Assembly (NCBI RefSeq): GCF_019429625.1
Contig: NZ_JAHXRW010000005.1
Coordinates: forward strand, 186,001-250,000
Source: Celeribacter sp. PS-C1
GTDB taxonomy: Bacteria > Pseudomonadota > Alphaproteobacteria > Rhodobacterales > Rhodobacteraceae
DNA length: 64,000 bases
Direction: 5' to 3'
This document shows positions 45,241 through 54,547 of this stretch, piece after piece. Position numbers and translations under genes: made by a program. How positions within the stretch are numbered: position 1 is the first letter of the stretch; every line of letters starts with the position of its first letter. Under the pieces are notes generated by a model. It did no database searches. It was not told the DNA's origin and saw only the letters and a list, made by a program, of their open reading frames with translations.

Positions 45241-45265
45241 TAAGATATCTCCTCAAGGACCCAAC

Positions 45266-45949
45266 ATGACAGAGCCGATCATCGCCACCCAAGACATCCA
45301 GCTGTCTCTGGATGGCAATGCGGGGCCAGTCGACATTTTGCGCGGCATTTCACTGGAGGTCAAACGTGGCGAGACGCTTGGGCTTGTTGGGCCGTCTGGG
45401 TCCGGCAAGTCATCGCTCCTCATGGTTTTGGGTGGGCTGGAACGGGCCAGCGGCGGTCGGGTGTCGGTGCTCGGGCGCGATCTGAGCGCGATGAACGAGG
45501 ATCAACTGGCGCAGTTTCGCAGAGATCATATGGGGGTGGTGTTCCAGTCTTTCCACCTCATTCCGACGATGACGGCTTTGGAAAATGTGGCGATCCCGCT
45601 GGAGCTTGCGGGCGTGGCTGATGCCTTCGAGCGCGCGCGGGCGGAGTTGGAGGCCGTGGGGCTCGGTGCGCGGGCAGATCATTACCCGGCGCAAATGTCG
45701 GGCGGCGAACAGCAGCGTGTCGCCTTGGCGCGGGCCTCTGCGCCGCGTCCGGAATTGCTTTTGGCGGATGAGCCGACCGGCAATCTCGACGGCACGACGG
45801 GCGAGGCGATCATGGAGCTGTTGATGGGCTTGCGGGATCGTCATGGGGCAACCTTGGTCATGGTGACGCATTCCCCGGACCTCGCGGCGCGCTGTGACCG
45901 TGTTGTTCGGTTGCGCGACGGTCGGCTTGATGCGGAGCCACAGGCGTGA
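45266..45949 (+). CDS. ybbA: ABC transporter ATPase, YbbA/LolD-like
   Basis: This 227-residue ATPase has Walker A GPSGSGKS, signature [14 protein letters not shown], Walker [13 protein letters not shown] and the switch VTHSPDLA. The MacB/LolD subclass partners with FtsX-type permeases. Start ATG at 45266 is preceded by AAGGA. It overlaps the permease gene by GTGA and, next to tesA, forms the YbbA-YbbP-type system, whose role is thought to be handling of lipophilic compounds or lipoproteins. Confidence 0.93.
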   Translation: MTEPIIATQDIQLSLDGNAGPVDILRGISLEVKRGETLGLVGPSGSGKSSLLMVLGGLERASGGRVSVLGRDLSAMNEDQLAQFRRDHMGVVFQSFHLIPTMTALENVAIPLELAGVADAFERARAELEAVGLGARADHYPAQMSGGEQQRVALARASAPRPELLLADEPTGNLDGTTGEAIMELLMGLRDRHGATLVMVTHSPDLAARCDRVVRLRDGRLDAEPQA

Positions 45950-48462
45950 GCACGCGGCTGGCATGGACCATCGCCCGGCGCGAATTGCGTGCGGGCGTCA
46001 AAGGGTTTCGGGTTCTGATCCTCAGCCTTCTGTTAGGCGTTGCGGCAATCGCGGCGGTGACCTCCGTGCGCGACGGGATTTCCAGAGGCCTCGCACGCGA
46101 AGGGGCGGCGCTCTTGGGCGGCGATGCGGAGATGGAATTCACCTATCGCTTTGCCACCGAGGACGAGCGCGCCTGGATGGAAGATCACTCTCTGGCGCTT
46201 TCCGAGATTGCTGATTTCCGCTCGATGCTGGGCGCGGGGGAGGAACGCGCGCTGACGCAGGTGAAAGCCGTCGATGGCGCCTATCCCCTGATCGGCACGG
46301 TTGGGCTTTCGCCGGATATTCCGCTGTCTGAGGCGCTGGCCGGTCAGGACGGTGTGCCCGGCATTGTGCTGGATCGCATGTTATTCGAACGGCTGGGCCT
46401 TGAGATCGGCGACCGAGTGACCTTGGCCGATGTGCCCTTTGTCGTCATGGCCGAGCTGACCCGCGAACCGGATGGAGCGGGCGCGGGGTTCTCGCTTGGG
46501 CCGCGCAGCATCACCTCTTTGAGTTCCTTGCAAGGCTCTGGCCTTTTGGCGCCTGGCACCCTGTTCGAAAGCGCTTACCGGCTCGACCTGCCGGACAACA
46601 CGGATCTCGATGCCCTCAAAGCCCGTGCCGAGGTCGAGGTTGCTTCCGGCGGTTTTCGGTGGCGCGATTCCCGCAACGGTGCCCCCGGCGTGAACCGATT
46701 CGTGGATCGGCTCGGCTCCTTTCTGGTGCTCGTCGGTCTGGCGGGGTTGGCGGTCGGCGGCGTCGGTGTTTCTGCCGCTGTGCGCGCCTATCTGGATCGC
46801 AAAATCTCGGTCATCGCCACGTTGAAAACCCTTGGCGCCGAGCGGCGCACCATTTTTCTCACCTATGCGTTTCAGATCGGCACATTGTCGGGGTTTGCCA
46901 TTCTGGGCGGGCTCATCATAGGTGCGTTACTTCCGCTGATCGCTTTCCCGATCATCCGCACGCTTCTGCCGGTGCCGGTCGAGGCGACGCCGCATCTCAT
47001 GCCTCTCGTTGAGGCCGCGCTCTACGGCCTCTTCGCCAGCGCGATTTTTGTGCTATGGCCTTTGGCACGGGCCGAACGTATTCGTCCGGCGGCCCTCTAT
47101 CGCGATGCGTTTTTCGGCCTGAAGGGCTGGCCGCGTTGGCCTTATCTTGTGGCGATTGTCCTGCTGATTGCCTCACTCGTAGGTGTGGCCGTCAGTTTTT
47201 CCGACAGCAAAAGTCTTGTGCTCTGGGCCTTCGCTGGGCTGGCCGTCGCCTTCGTGTTTCTCGTGTTGGCGGGCCGTGCCCTAACCGCGATTGCGCGCCG
47301 TCTGTCTCGTTGGCGTGGTGCGCCTTTGCCCCTGCGTCTCGCTCTCGGTTCCATCGGCGGACCTGGGGGCGAAGCGGTGTCTGTCGTGCTCTCTCTTGGG
47401 CTCGGGCTCACGGTGCTCTCCGCCATCGGTCAGATCGACGCCAATATGCGCGGCGCCATTGCGCAGGAATTGCCGGAACGCGCGCCGTCCTATTATGTCG
47501 TCGATATTCAACCGGATCAGATCGACGGCCTCACCGCGCGGGTCACAGGTGATCCCGGCGTCACCCGGTTCGAAAGTGCGCCGATGCTCAGAGGTCTGAT
47601 CACCCAGATCAACGGTCGCGATGCCCAAGAGGTCGCAGGTCCTCACTGGGTGCTGCGCGGAGATCGGGGCATCACCTATGCTGAGACACCGCCCGACAAC
47701 ACCGAGGTGACCGACGGTGCATGGTGGCGCGCAGAAGACAGCACGCCGCAGATCAGTTTTGCTGCCGAAGAAGCTGCAGAAATGGGATTGAAGCTCGGCG
47801 ATGAGATGACGGTCAACATCCTCGGGCGCGACATCACCGGGACGATCACCTCGTTTCGGAATGTGGACTTTTCCGGCGCGGGCATGGGCTTTGTCTTGAC
47901 CATGAATCCTGTCGCCCTCGCCGGTGCGCCGCACACATGGATCGCGACGATCTATGCCGAAGAGGAAGCCGAAGCGCCGCTGATCCGCGATCTTGCGCGC
48001 GCCTATCCGAACATCACCACGATCCGTGTGCGCGATGCCATCGACCGTGTGGTCTCTGTGCTTCAAAGCATCGCGAGCGCCACGACCTTGGGGGCAATCG
48101 CGACGCTGGTGACCGGTGCCGTGGTCTTGATCGGCACGGCTGCGGCGGGCGAAGAGCGTCGGCGCTATGAGGCGGCGGTGTTGAAAACCCTAGGCGCACG
48201 GCGGGCGCGGATTTTGACAAGTTTTGCGTTGCGCGCGTTGATCCTTGGTTTGGGTGCTGGTTTGGTTGCCTTGGTCTCTGGCGCGACGGCGGCTTGGGCG
48301 GTGCTTCATTTCGTGATGGAGGCCGGTTTCACCCTGTCTCTTGGTGCGGCGCTTTGGATCATAATCGGCGGCATTTTTGTGACGTCTTTGACGTCGCTCT
48401 TGTTCTCATGGCGCGCCATGCGGGTGCGCCCCGCACGTGTGTTGCGGAGTGCAGAGAGTTAA
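45946..48462 (+). CDS. ybbP: FtsX-like ABC permease, YbbP type
   Basis: This 838-residue protein has the ten-helix architecture of YbbP: two FtsX domains (~250-400 and ~710-835), each with helices around YLDRKISVIATLKTLGAERR and RRYEAAVLKTLGARRARILT, plus large periplasmic MacB-like domains (~45-240 and ~490-690). The opening AWTIARRELRAGVKGFRVLI is typical. Start is GTG overlapping the ATPase stop (GTGA). It ends 9 bp from the convergent ackA with no visible hairpin between. Confidence 0.92.
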   Translation: MSTRLAWTIARRELRAGVKGFRVLILSLLLGVAAIAAVTSVRDGISRGLAREGAALLGGDAEMEFTYRFATEDERAWMEDHSLALSEIADFRSMLGAGEERALTQVKAVDGAYPLIGTVGLSPDIPLSEALAGQDGVPGIVLDRMLFERLGLEIGDRVTLADVPFVVMAELTREPDGAGAGFSLGPRSITSLSSLQGSGLLAPGTLFESAYRLDLPDNTDLDALKARAEVEVASGGFRWRDSRNGAPGVNRFVDRLGSFLVLVGLAGLAVGGVGVSAAVRAYLDRKISVIATLKTLGAERRTIFLTYAFQIGTLSGFAILGGLIIGALLPLIAFPIIRTLLPVPVEATPHLMPLVEAALYGLFASAIFVLWPLARAERIRPAALYRDAFFGLKGWPRWPYLVAIVLLIASLVGVAVSFSDSKSLVLWAFAGLAVAFVFLVLAGRALTAIARRLSRWRGAPLPLRLALGSIGGPGGEAVSVVLSLGLGLTVLSAIGQIDANMRGAIAQELPERAPSYYVVDIQPDQIDGLTARVTGDPGVTRFESAPMLRGLITQINGRDAQEVAGPHWVLRGDRGITYAETPPDNTEVTDGAWWRAEDSTPQISFAAEEAAEMGLKLGDEMTVNILGRDITGTITSFRNVDFSGAGMGFVLTMNPVALAGAPHTWIATIYAEEEAEAPLIRDLARAYPNITTIRVRDAIDRVVSVLQSIASATTLGAIATLVTGAVVLIGTAAAGEERRRYEAAVLKTLGARRARILTSFALRALILGLGAGLVALVSGATAAWAVLHFVMEAGFTLSLGAALWIIIGGIFVTSLTSLLFSWRAMRVRPARVLRSAES

Positions 48463-48471
48463 ACCACGGGC

Positions 48472-49635
48472 TTAATGCGCGGGGACAAGCGCCTTGGCCA
48501 CGGCATTGGCGATCACCTGTTCCTCGTCCGTTGGCATAACGAAGACAGGCGTGGCGCCTTTGGAAATCAGGGTGGCGTTTCGGGCGTTGGCTTCGACATC
48601 GGGTTCGATGCCCAAAAAGCCTAGCCGGTCGATGATCTGGAGGCGAATATTGGGAGAATTTTCTCCGATGCCGCCACAGAAGACGAGCGCATCAATGCCC
48701 GAAAGCGTCGCCGCCATGGCGCCAATCTCGCGCCGCACGCGGTAGACGAAATACTCGACTGCATCCTTGGCGCCCTGTTCGTCCGAGGCTTCGAGAACCT
48801 GCATGTCATGGCTGATGCCCGACAGGCCCAAGAGCCCGGATTCGTAATAAAGCATGTGGGTCAACTCATTTGCCGTCATCCCCTCTGTCTCCATGAGATA
48901 CAAAAGGATGCCGGGGTCGAGGTGGCCCGAGCGGGTGGACATCGGGATGCCATCCAGGGGCGAAAACCCCATGGATGACGAGATCGACACCCCGTTGTTG
49001 ACCGCGCAAATTGACGCGCCACTGCCAAGGTGACACATGATGATCCGCTTGCCGTGCAATTCGGGATGGTCGCGGACAAGTTGATGCGAGACGTAATCGT
49101 AGCTCAGCCCGTGAAAACCGTAGCGTTTCACGCCCTGTTGGTAATATTTGCGCGGGATGGCGTAGATGTCGTTTTCCCAAGGGTGGTTGCGGTGAAAGGC
49201 CGTGTCGAAACAGCCGATTTGCAGCGCATAGGGAAAGGCCTCTTTGGCCGCATCGACCGCCGACAGGTTGTGCGGTTGGTGTAGAGGGGCCAGCGGATTG
49301 AAGGTCGCGAGATCAGCCAGCACGTCTTGGGTCAATTCCGTGGGGGTGGCGCGCAGGGGGCCGCCATGGACGATCCGGTGCCCGACGCCCGCGACGTCTT
49401 GGCCATCGAGCAGAGGTGTGATTTCGGCCAAAATGACCTCAAGTGCTTGGGTTTGATCCCCCGCATCAATGAGTTTCGTTTCCGTCGGCCCGCCGGATTT
49501 GAATTTGAAACTGGGGGTCGATCCGATGCCCTGCACCAGACCTTGCGCCAGACAATCCGGCGTTTCGCCAGAGGTGTAGAGCGCGAATTTAACCGAAGAA
49601 GAGCCCGCGTTGATCGTGAGAATGCGTTGACCCAT
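48472..49635 (-). CDS. ackA: Acetate kinase
   Basis: This 387-residue ASKHA kinase has the opening ILTINAGSSSVKFALY, VGHRIVHGG, the FDTAFH acetate-pocket motif, RYGFHGLSYDYV, MCHLGSGASICAV and VFCGGIGENSPNIR. It interconverts acetate/ATP and acetyl phosphate. ATG at 49633-49635 shares its first base with the last base of the pta fusion stop, so the two are coupled. Together they form the Pta-Ack pathway. A longer upstream frame is discarded. Confidence 0.96.
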   Translation of the reverse strand: MGQRILTINAGSSSVKFALYTSGETPDCLAQGLVQGIGSTPSFKFKSGGPTETKLIDAGDQTQALEVILAEITPLLDGQDVAGVGHRIVHGGPLRATPTELTQDVLADLATFNPLAPLHQPHNLSAVDAAKEAFPYALQIGCFDTAFHRNHPWENDIYAIPRKYYQQGVKRYGFHGLSYDYVSHQLVRDHPELHGKRIIMCHLGSGASICAVNNGVSISSSMGFSPLDGIPMSTRSGHLDPGILLYLMETEGMTANELTHMLYYESGLLGLSGISHDMQVLEASDEQGAKDAVEYFVYRVRREIGAMAATLSGIDALVFCGGIGENSPNIRLQIIDRLGFLGIEPDVEANARNATLISKGATPVFVMPTDEEQVIANAVAKALVPAH

Positions 49636-51026
49636 CAGGTGATCTCCCGCGCACGTTTCGCGTGAAGGGCAGCGACGGCACAGGAGGCCAGTCGCGATTT
49701 GTCGCTGTCGGAGCGCGAGTTCAACACGATTGGACACCGCGCGCCGATCACCACACCGGCAGCTTCGGCGTGCGCGATGAATGTCAATTCTTTGGCGAGC
49801 ATATTGCCGCTTTCAAGGTTCGGCACGACGAGGATTTCGGCATGTCCTGCGACAACACCTCTGAGCCCTTTGGTCTTGGCTGCGGTCAGGCTGACTGCAT
49901 TGTCCATGGCGAGCGGGCCGTCCACGATCCCGCCTTTGATCTGGTCACGATCCGCCATTTTCGAGAGCGCCGCCGCATCCAAGGTGGATGGGATTTTAGG
50001 ATTGACGGTTTCGACGGCGGAAAGGACGCCCACTTTCGGGGTGTCGATGCCGAGGCTGATCGCCAGATCGATCGCGTTTTGCACAATGTCGACTTTGGTC
50101 GGCAGGTCCGGCGCGATGTTGATGGCGGCGTCCGAGACCATCAGAAGATGATCGAGACCGGGCACATCCATCACGAAAATATGGCTGAGCCGACGCCCGG
50201 TTTTGAGGCCGCCATTCGAACTGAGGATGGGGCGCAAGAGATCGTCGGTGTGCAGGTGGCCTTTCATGATCGCGCTGGCGCGGGCTGCGCGCACCATGGT
50301 GACGGCCAGTTGCGCTGCCTCGCGATGTGTTGTGCAATGGATCAATTCGATGCCATCGAGAGACAGCCCAAGTTCTTTGGCTGTGCTGCGGATCTTATCC
50401 TGGTCGCCCAAGAGGATAGGGGTGATCAGCTTGTGGTCCGCCGCCATCATGGCGCCACGCAGCGAGTTCGGTTCTTCCGGGGCGACCACGGCCATACGCG
50501 TGGCGGGGAGATCAGCGGTCATTTCAAGCAATTTGTCGAAATGACGATGGCTTTCGACCGTTAGCCCCGGGACATCATGAATATCGAAACTTTCATGTGT
50601 TTCGGGGGCGATCACCTCGGCTTCGCCTTCGACCAAGAGGGTGCCGTCGGCGAGAGAGACCGTGGTTTCGAAAATCGCACTTCGCGCATCGCCCTTGTGG
50701 ATCAGTTTGACCCGAGCGATCAACTCATCGCCTGCATGCGCGCGTCCAAGAAATTTAAGATTTTGCGATTTGTAGAGGGTTCCAGGGCCAGGCAGGTTGT
50801 TGCCCAGCACTGCGGAAATGAGAGAGCCGACCCAGAAAGACGGTGCGACGGCTTCAGGTTTGCCATCTTTGTCGCCATCTTCGCGTGGCAGGTGCATCGG
50901 GTTCAGGTTGCCGGAGGCATGGGCGAATACGTAGAGATCATCCGCGGCGCAAAGGCGTCGGACTTCGGCCTCCATTCCGACCTGAAGCTGATCGAAGGGG
51001 ACATTCTGGAATACGGTCACGTGCAA
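49635..51026 (-). CDS. MaoC-like domain fused to phosphate acetyltransferase (bifunctional enoyl-CoA hydratase/Pta)
   Basis: This 463-residue protein has an N-terminal hot-dog MaoC domain (~1-150; AHASGNLNPMHLPRED) and a C-terminal PTA/PTB domain (~165-463) with AAQLAVTMVRAARASAIMKG and LMVSDAAINIAPDL. The Pta part forms acetyl phosphate from acetyl-CoA, or butyryl phosphate. In the hydratase motif DxNPxH the Asp is Asn40 while His45 stays, so hydratase activity is doubtful and the domain may bind CoA only. It is first in the operon with ackA. Confidence 0.9.
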   Translation of the reverse strand: MHVTVFQNVPFDQLQVGMEAEVRRLCAADDLYVFAHASGNLNPMHLPREDGDKDGKPEAVAPSFWVGSLISAVLGNNLPGPGTLYKSQNLKFLGRAHAGDELIARVKLIHKGDARSAIFETTVSLADGTLLVEGEAEVIAPETHESFDIHDVPGLTVESHRHFDKLLEMTADLPATRMAVVAPEEPNSLRGAMMAADHKLITPILLGDQDKIRSTAKELGLSLDGIELIHCTTHREAAQLAVTMVRAARASAIMKGHLHTDDLLRPILSSNGGLKTGRRLSHIFVMDVPGLDHLLMVSDAAINIAPDLPTKVDIVQNAIDLAISLGIDTPKVGVLSAVETVNPKIPSTLDAAALSKMADRDQIKGGIVDGPLAMDNAVSLTAAKTKGLRGVVAGHAEILVVPNLESGNMLAKELTFIAHAEAAGVVIGARCPIVLNSRSDSDKSRLASCAVAALHAKRAREIT

Positions 51027-51166
51027 TCCTTGCTGTGCTGGAATGATCGGTTAGGGCTAAATGCATCCATACGACCCTTATCTTCCTTGAGGCATATCAA
51101 GGTTTTACCAGTTTTTATGGCCACATGACATATCTTGATTTTCCTTGTCGCATCTGAACTCGCCTG

Positions 51167-51213
51167 GGGGCAAAAGGTGGGCATCTGCGTAGTTTGGCAT
51201 CACCTTTTGCCCC
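51167..51213 (-). terminator. Long hairpin downstream of the chemoreceptor gene
   Basis: GGGGCAAAAGGTG (51167-51179) pairs perfectly with CACCTTTTGCCCC (51201-51213) across a 21-nt loop, 8 bp after the chemoreceptor stop. No T-run follows, so it may stabilise or terminate the transcript. Confidence 0.55.
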
Positions 51214-51221
51214 GGGTAAGA

Positions 51222-54026
51222 TCATGATGCCAAAGACACAGGCGCTTCTGCATTATCCACGAGCGATTGCTCGTCGGAGGTGTCGCTTAAAACAAACTGC
51301 GCAACAATGTCGTTGAGGGTAGACGCCTCATTTGCAAGCGAGAAACTGGCAGCAGTGGTCTGCTCGAACATGGCTGCATTTTGTTGTGTGGTTTGATCGA
51401 GATTGGCGACGGCGCTGTTGATCTCGGAAATCCCCGCAGATTGCTGTTCCGCAGAGGTGGCGATTTCCGCCATATGTGTCGAAATGACGGACACATCCTG
51501 AACAATGGAACGCAGCGCTTCGCCCGTTTGGTCGACAAGTGTGACGCCACGACCGACTTCCTGACCGGAGACAGAAATCAGGGAATTGATCTCTCGGGCC
51601 GCTTCTGAAGAGCGTTGCGCCACTGCGCGGACCTCAGAGGCCACGACTGCAAAACCCCGACCGGCATCTCCTGCGCGCGCCGCTTCGACCCCGGCATTGA
51701 GCGCCAGAAGGTTCGTTTGGAACGCGATATCGTCGATTACTGAGATGATTTTCGAGATCTTCTCGGAGGAATCCGAGATTGCGTCCATCGCGGAGATTGC
51801 TTGCTGCACGACAGAGCTTGCGTTTTGTGCATTTGCCTTTGCGCCGCTCACCGTGTCGTTGGCGGAGGCTGCACCATCGGCGGCGGATTTGACGGCGGCG
51901 GTCAACTCTGTCAGCGCCGACGCTGTTTCTCCCAACATGGAGGCGGCGCGTTCGGTCCGTTGGGACAGATCATTCGCAGCATTCGAAATTTCGCTTGAGT
52001 TGGTGTGGATCGTCTGTGACGTCCCCGATAGTTGTTCGACCACAGAGCGCAGGGACAGGACGGCAGCATTGTAGTCCTGACGCAGCTGCTCATAGCCATC
52101 GGGGAAGACATGATCGATCGTCAGGCGCACGTCCCCCTTTGACAGGCGGCGCAGGCCATCCGCCAAGGCATCGACCACCATGGTTTGTTCGGCATGACGG
52201 GCTTTGCGCTCTGCTTCGGCGGCGTCTTCAAGCTTCCGGCGATCGGCTTCTGAACGGGCTTCCTGCTCTCTTTCTCGGCGCTCTTGTTCGAGTGCGCGTT
52301 GTTGTTCCGCCGCTTCGCGCGCACGTTCGTCTTCGGCGGCTCGGGCCTTTGCTTCGACTTCTTTTTGTTTGCGTTGGGCGGTTTCTGCCTCCATGCGCTC
52401 TTTCTCAACCAAATTGTTACGGAACACGCTTAAGGCGGAGAACAGTCGAGCAATCTCACCGTAGCGACCTCCAACCCGTTTTATTTCGGTCATTTCCCCG
52501 ACGGCAAGGCGTTCGGTGCTCGTCGTCACCGCGCTTAGCGGTCGCATGATGAAGAGATAGGTCAGAATAGGGGCGGCCAGAACGACCGCAATGGCAAAGG
52601 CGGTGATGCCGCTCATGGTGTTCGAGGCATTTTGCGCGGTGGACATCAACACTTGGCTTGCGTTTGAGATGTCCGCAATCGAGTCGCCGGAAATCTGGAC
52701 TACGATGTCGGAAATGTTCAGAAGATCCTCTGACACGGCGGAGGTGGCCAGAAATCCTTCGCTTCGGGCCGTCAGAGTTCTGAGGCGGGTGGCAAGGAGT
52801 CCGGTTTCTGGATCTACCTGCGTCAATATCGAAGACAAGATGCCATGAAGTTCTTTTGGAAGCTCGGCGATATCCGCCTCGAGCTTTGGCGTGATTTCAT
52901 CGATTTCGAACTGAAGCGCCTGAATATAGCCGCTGTTGTTGGAGGCTGCCCCTTGCATGGCCTTGATCAGAACGGTTTTGATGGTCGTGTCAAAGCGCGC
53001 CAAATCGGTGATGCGGCGCACGTCGGTGTCCAAAAGACCCTTGAGCACCGCCTCATTTGTGTTCAACGCATCGGCACTTTCCTTGTCCAAGGTGGCCAAT
53101 GTTTGCTCGACAATGCGAGACACTTCGGCATCGAGATCGTTTTGTGCCGCGTGCAATAGTCGAGCACGTATTTTCATCTCGGATGGAGAAAGGCTCAGAA
53201 ATTCTGTGGGGAAAGCCATCGCATCGCGTAGCGTGCCGACATAGGCCTTCGCCACTTTGTTGTCCGCCATCTCATTCAAAATCGTGTCGATCCGCGCCTG
53301 TCCTGCAAGGGCCTTTTCATGAAGTTCGGAGCGCAAACCGACATCATTGGTCTCGAGCAAGGACTGCGTCAAACCGACAGACAGATTGAGCTCGGCTTTC
53401 ATCATCAGAGCGAGTTTGAGCGCATCGACATCGCGTTTGAGCAGTTGGCTCAGGTTGCGGCTTGATTTCGAGGTCGCGGTGTTGCCCGCAAGGAGGAGCG
53501 AAAACGACGCGCTCTCGATCCGGCTCTGCAAATCGTCACCGAGGGTGCGCGCATCCTGGCTCAATTGTGCGAGTGCCTGCATGTTCAGTTTCTGCGCCGC
53601 AAGCTCCTGTTCGCGCGCCTGTTCTAGAGTGGTGAGGTTGGTCACGAGCGTTGTCATCTCGTCCTCAAGCCCCGGATATTTCGTGTGATCAACCTCTTCC
53701 ATGTGACGCTGGAGATGTGCGTTGGCTTCGTTGACCTCATCCAATGCGCCCTGAATTGCTAAATGGGAGTTCGTGATCAGCAAGGTGTTCACGGTGTCCT
53801 TGAGAGACGAGACGGAATTGGAAATTTCAGAGGCGGTTTCCAGCGGCGGCAAGGATGACGTCACCAGAGTTTCGGCCTCGTCATTGATCGTGGAAATCAA
53901 AGATCCAGAGACGAGTATGGCCGCCAGGGTCGTGCCCACCAAGGCAAATAGAATCCCGAAAATTTTCGCGGCGACAGAGCCGAAAATGTTGCCAATACGA
54001 TTTTTCAAGTCATGCGTTGTCGTCAT
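51222..54026 (-). CDS. Methyl-accepting chemotaxis protein with large periplasmic domain
   Basis: This ~934-residue receptor has TM1 (~22-44), a ~425-residue all-helical periplasmic sensor, TM2 (~472-494), a HAMP domain (~495-548), a long Glu/Arg/Lys-rich coiled coil (~550-612), a second HAMP-like unit (~614-665) and a signalling domain ending in the conserved hairpin [20 protein letters not shown]. The hairpin binds CheA/CheW. ATG at 54024-54026 is used; a TTG four codons upstream is possible. No other che genes are nearby. The C-terminus lacks a CheR-binding pentapeptide that I can recognise. Confidence 0.92.
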   Translation of the reverse strand: MTTTHDLKNRIGNIFGSVAAKIFGILFALVGTTLAAILVSGSLISTINDEAETLVTSSLPPLETASEISNSVSSLKDTVNTLLITNSHLAIQGALDEVNEANAHLQRHMEEVDHTKYPGLEDEMTTLVTNLTTLEQAREQELAAQKLNMQALAQLSQDARTLGDDLQSRIESASFSLLLAGNTATSKSSRNLSQLLKRDVDALKLALMMKAELNLSVGLTQSLLETNDVGLRSELHEKALAGQARIDTILNEMADNKVAKAYVGTLRDAMAFPTEFLSLSPSEMKIRARLLHAAQNDLDAEVSRIVEQTLATLDKESADALNTNEAVLKGLLDTDVRRITDLARFDTTIKTVLIKAMQGAASNNSGYIQALQFEIDEITPKLEADIAELPKELHGILSSILTQVDPETGLLATRLRTLTARSEGFLATSAVSEDLLNISDIVVQISGDSIADISNASQVLMSTAQNASNTMSGITAFAIAVVLAAPILTYLFIMRPLSAVTTSTERLAVGEMTEIKRVGGRYGEIARLFSALSVFRNNLVEKERMEAETAQRKQKEVEAKARAAEDERAREAAEQQRALEQERREREQEARSEADRRKLEDAAEAERKARHAEQTMVVDALADGLRRLSKGDVRLTIDHVFPDGYEQLRQDYNAAVLSLRSVVEQLSGTSQTIHTNSSEISNAANDLSQRTERAASMLGETASALTELTAAVKSAADGAASANDTVSGAKANAQNASSVVQQAISAMDAISDSSEKISKIISVIDDIAFQTNLLALNAGVEAARAGDAGRGFAVVASEVRAVAQRSSEAAREINSLISVSGQEVGRGVTLVDQTGEALRSIVQDVSVISTHMAEIATSAEQQSAGISEINSAVANLDQTTQQNAAMFEQTTAASFSLANEASTLNDIVAQFVLSDTSDEQSLVDNAEAPVSLAS

Positions 54027-54547
54027 CTGATCCAACACTTTCCAGTCGTTATGTTCATTTTGGTTGGCGGTCCGGGCATCGAACCAAGCGTGTGGAGGAT
54101 GGCAGCAAGCTCCTAATTTTGTGTTTAGAGCTGCTTTGCGCGCTTAAATCGCAGGCAGAGGCTGGGATTCGCACCATTGCGCCACGCGGCGTGGGCTTTT
54201 GGTGGCGCGCATCAAAGCGTCAATGGGGCGCTTTGAGTGGCTAAAAAATGAGCACATTATGCTGTGGGTGCATTTGCGACCTGTTCGCTTGTATACAGTC
54301 TTGTGTGCGCGTTTGAACCAACTCCAGACTTCATGTGCGGCGCGTGATGAGCCTCCGGCCTCAGGGTTTCAGATGGATCACCACACGTTGCGGGGACATG
54401 TGCGAAAGGCTCTCTGGCCTGAGCACAGAAGATGTAAATCTTTAACGCTGCATAAGGGGGCTGTTGGCGTTTTATCCATAAAAAACAAAAAGATGGATAT
54501 CTCATTCGTGAGGGGCGCTACAGCTCTGCGGCTTCCAACAAGGGAAC
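54027..54547. other. 521-bp intergenic region upstream of urtA
   Basis: I see no gene. It holds the TGTATACA palindrome at 54290-54297 and a hairpin with arms TCAAAGCG (54212-54219) and CGCTTTGA (54229-54236). The stretch around 54151-54190 resembles a tRNA T-arm but does not fold as a tRNA. It should contain the promoters of the chemoreceptor and urt genes. Confidence 0.7.
54290..54297. promoter_or_regulatory. TGTATACA palindrome upstream of urtA, candidate operator
   Basis: This is the same 8-bp palindrome as at 11414-11421, here as TTGTATACAG, about 250 bp before urtA. It is a possible GntR-type operator; inferred. Confidence 0.4.

Noticed and set aside
54151-54195. tRNA-like T-arm (minus strand GGTGCGAATCCC followed by CTCTGCC)
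   Set aside because: The T-loop lacks TTCGA, no matching acceptor stem, D-arm or anticodon arm can be drawn, and no CCA end fits.
54256-54272. Possible NtrC site upstream of urtA
   Set aside because: Only the GGTGCA half matches; the left half (TGCACC) is absent. No sigma-54 GG-N10-GC promoter was found nearby either.
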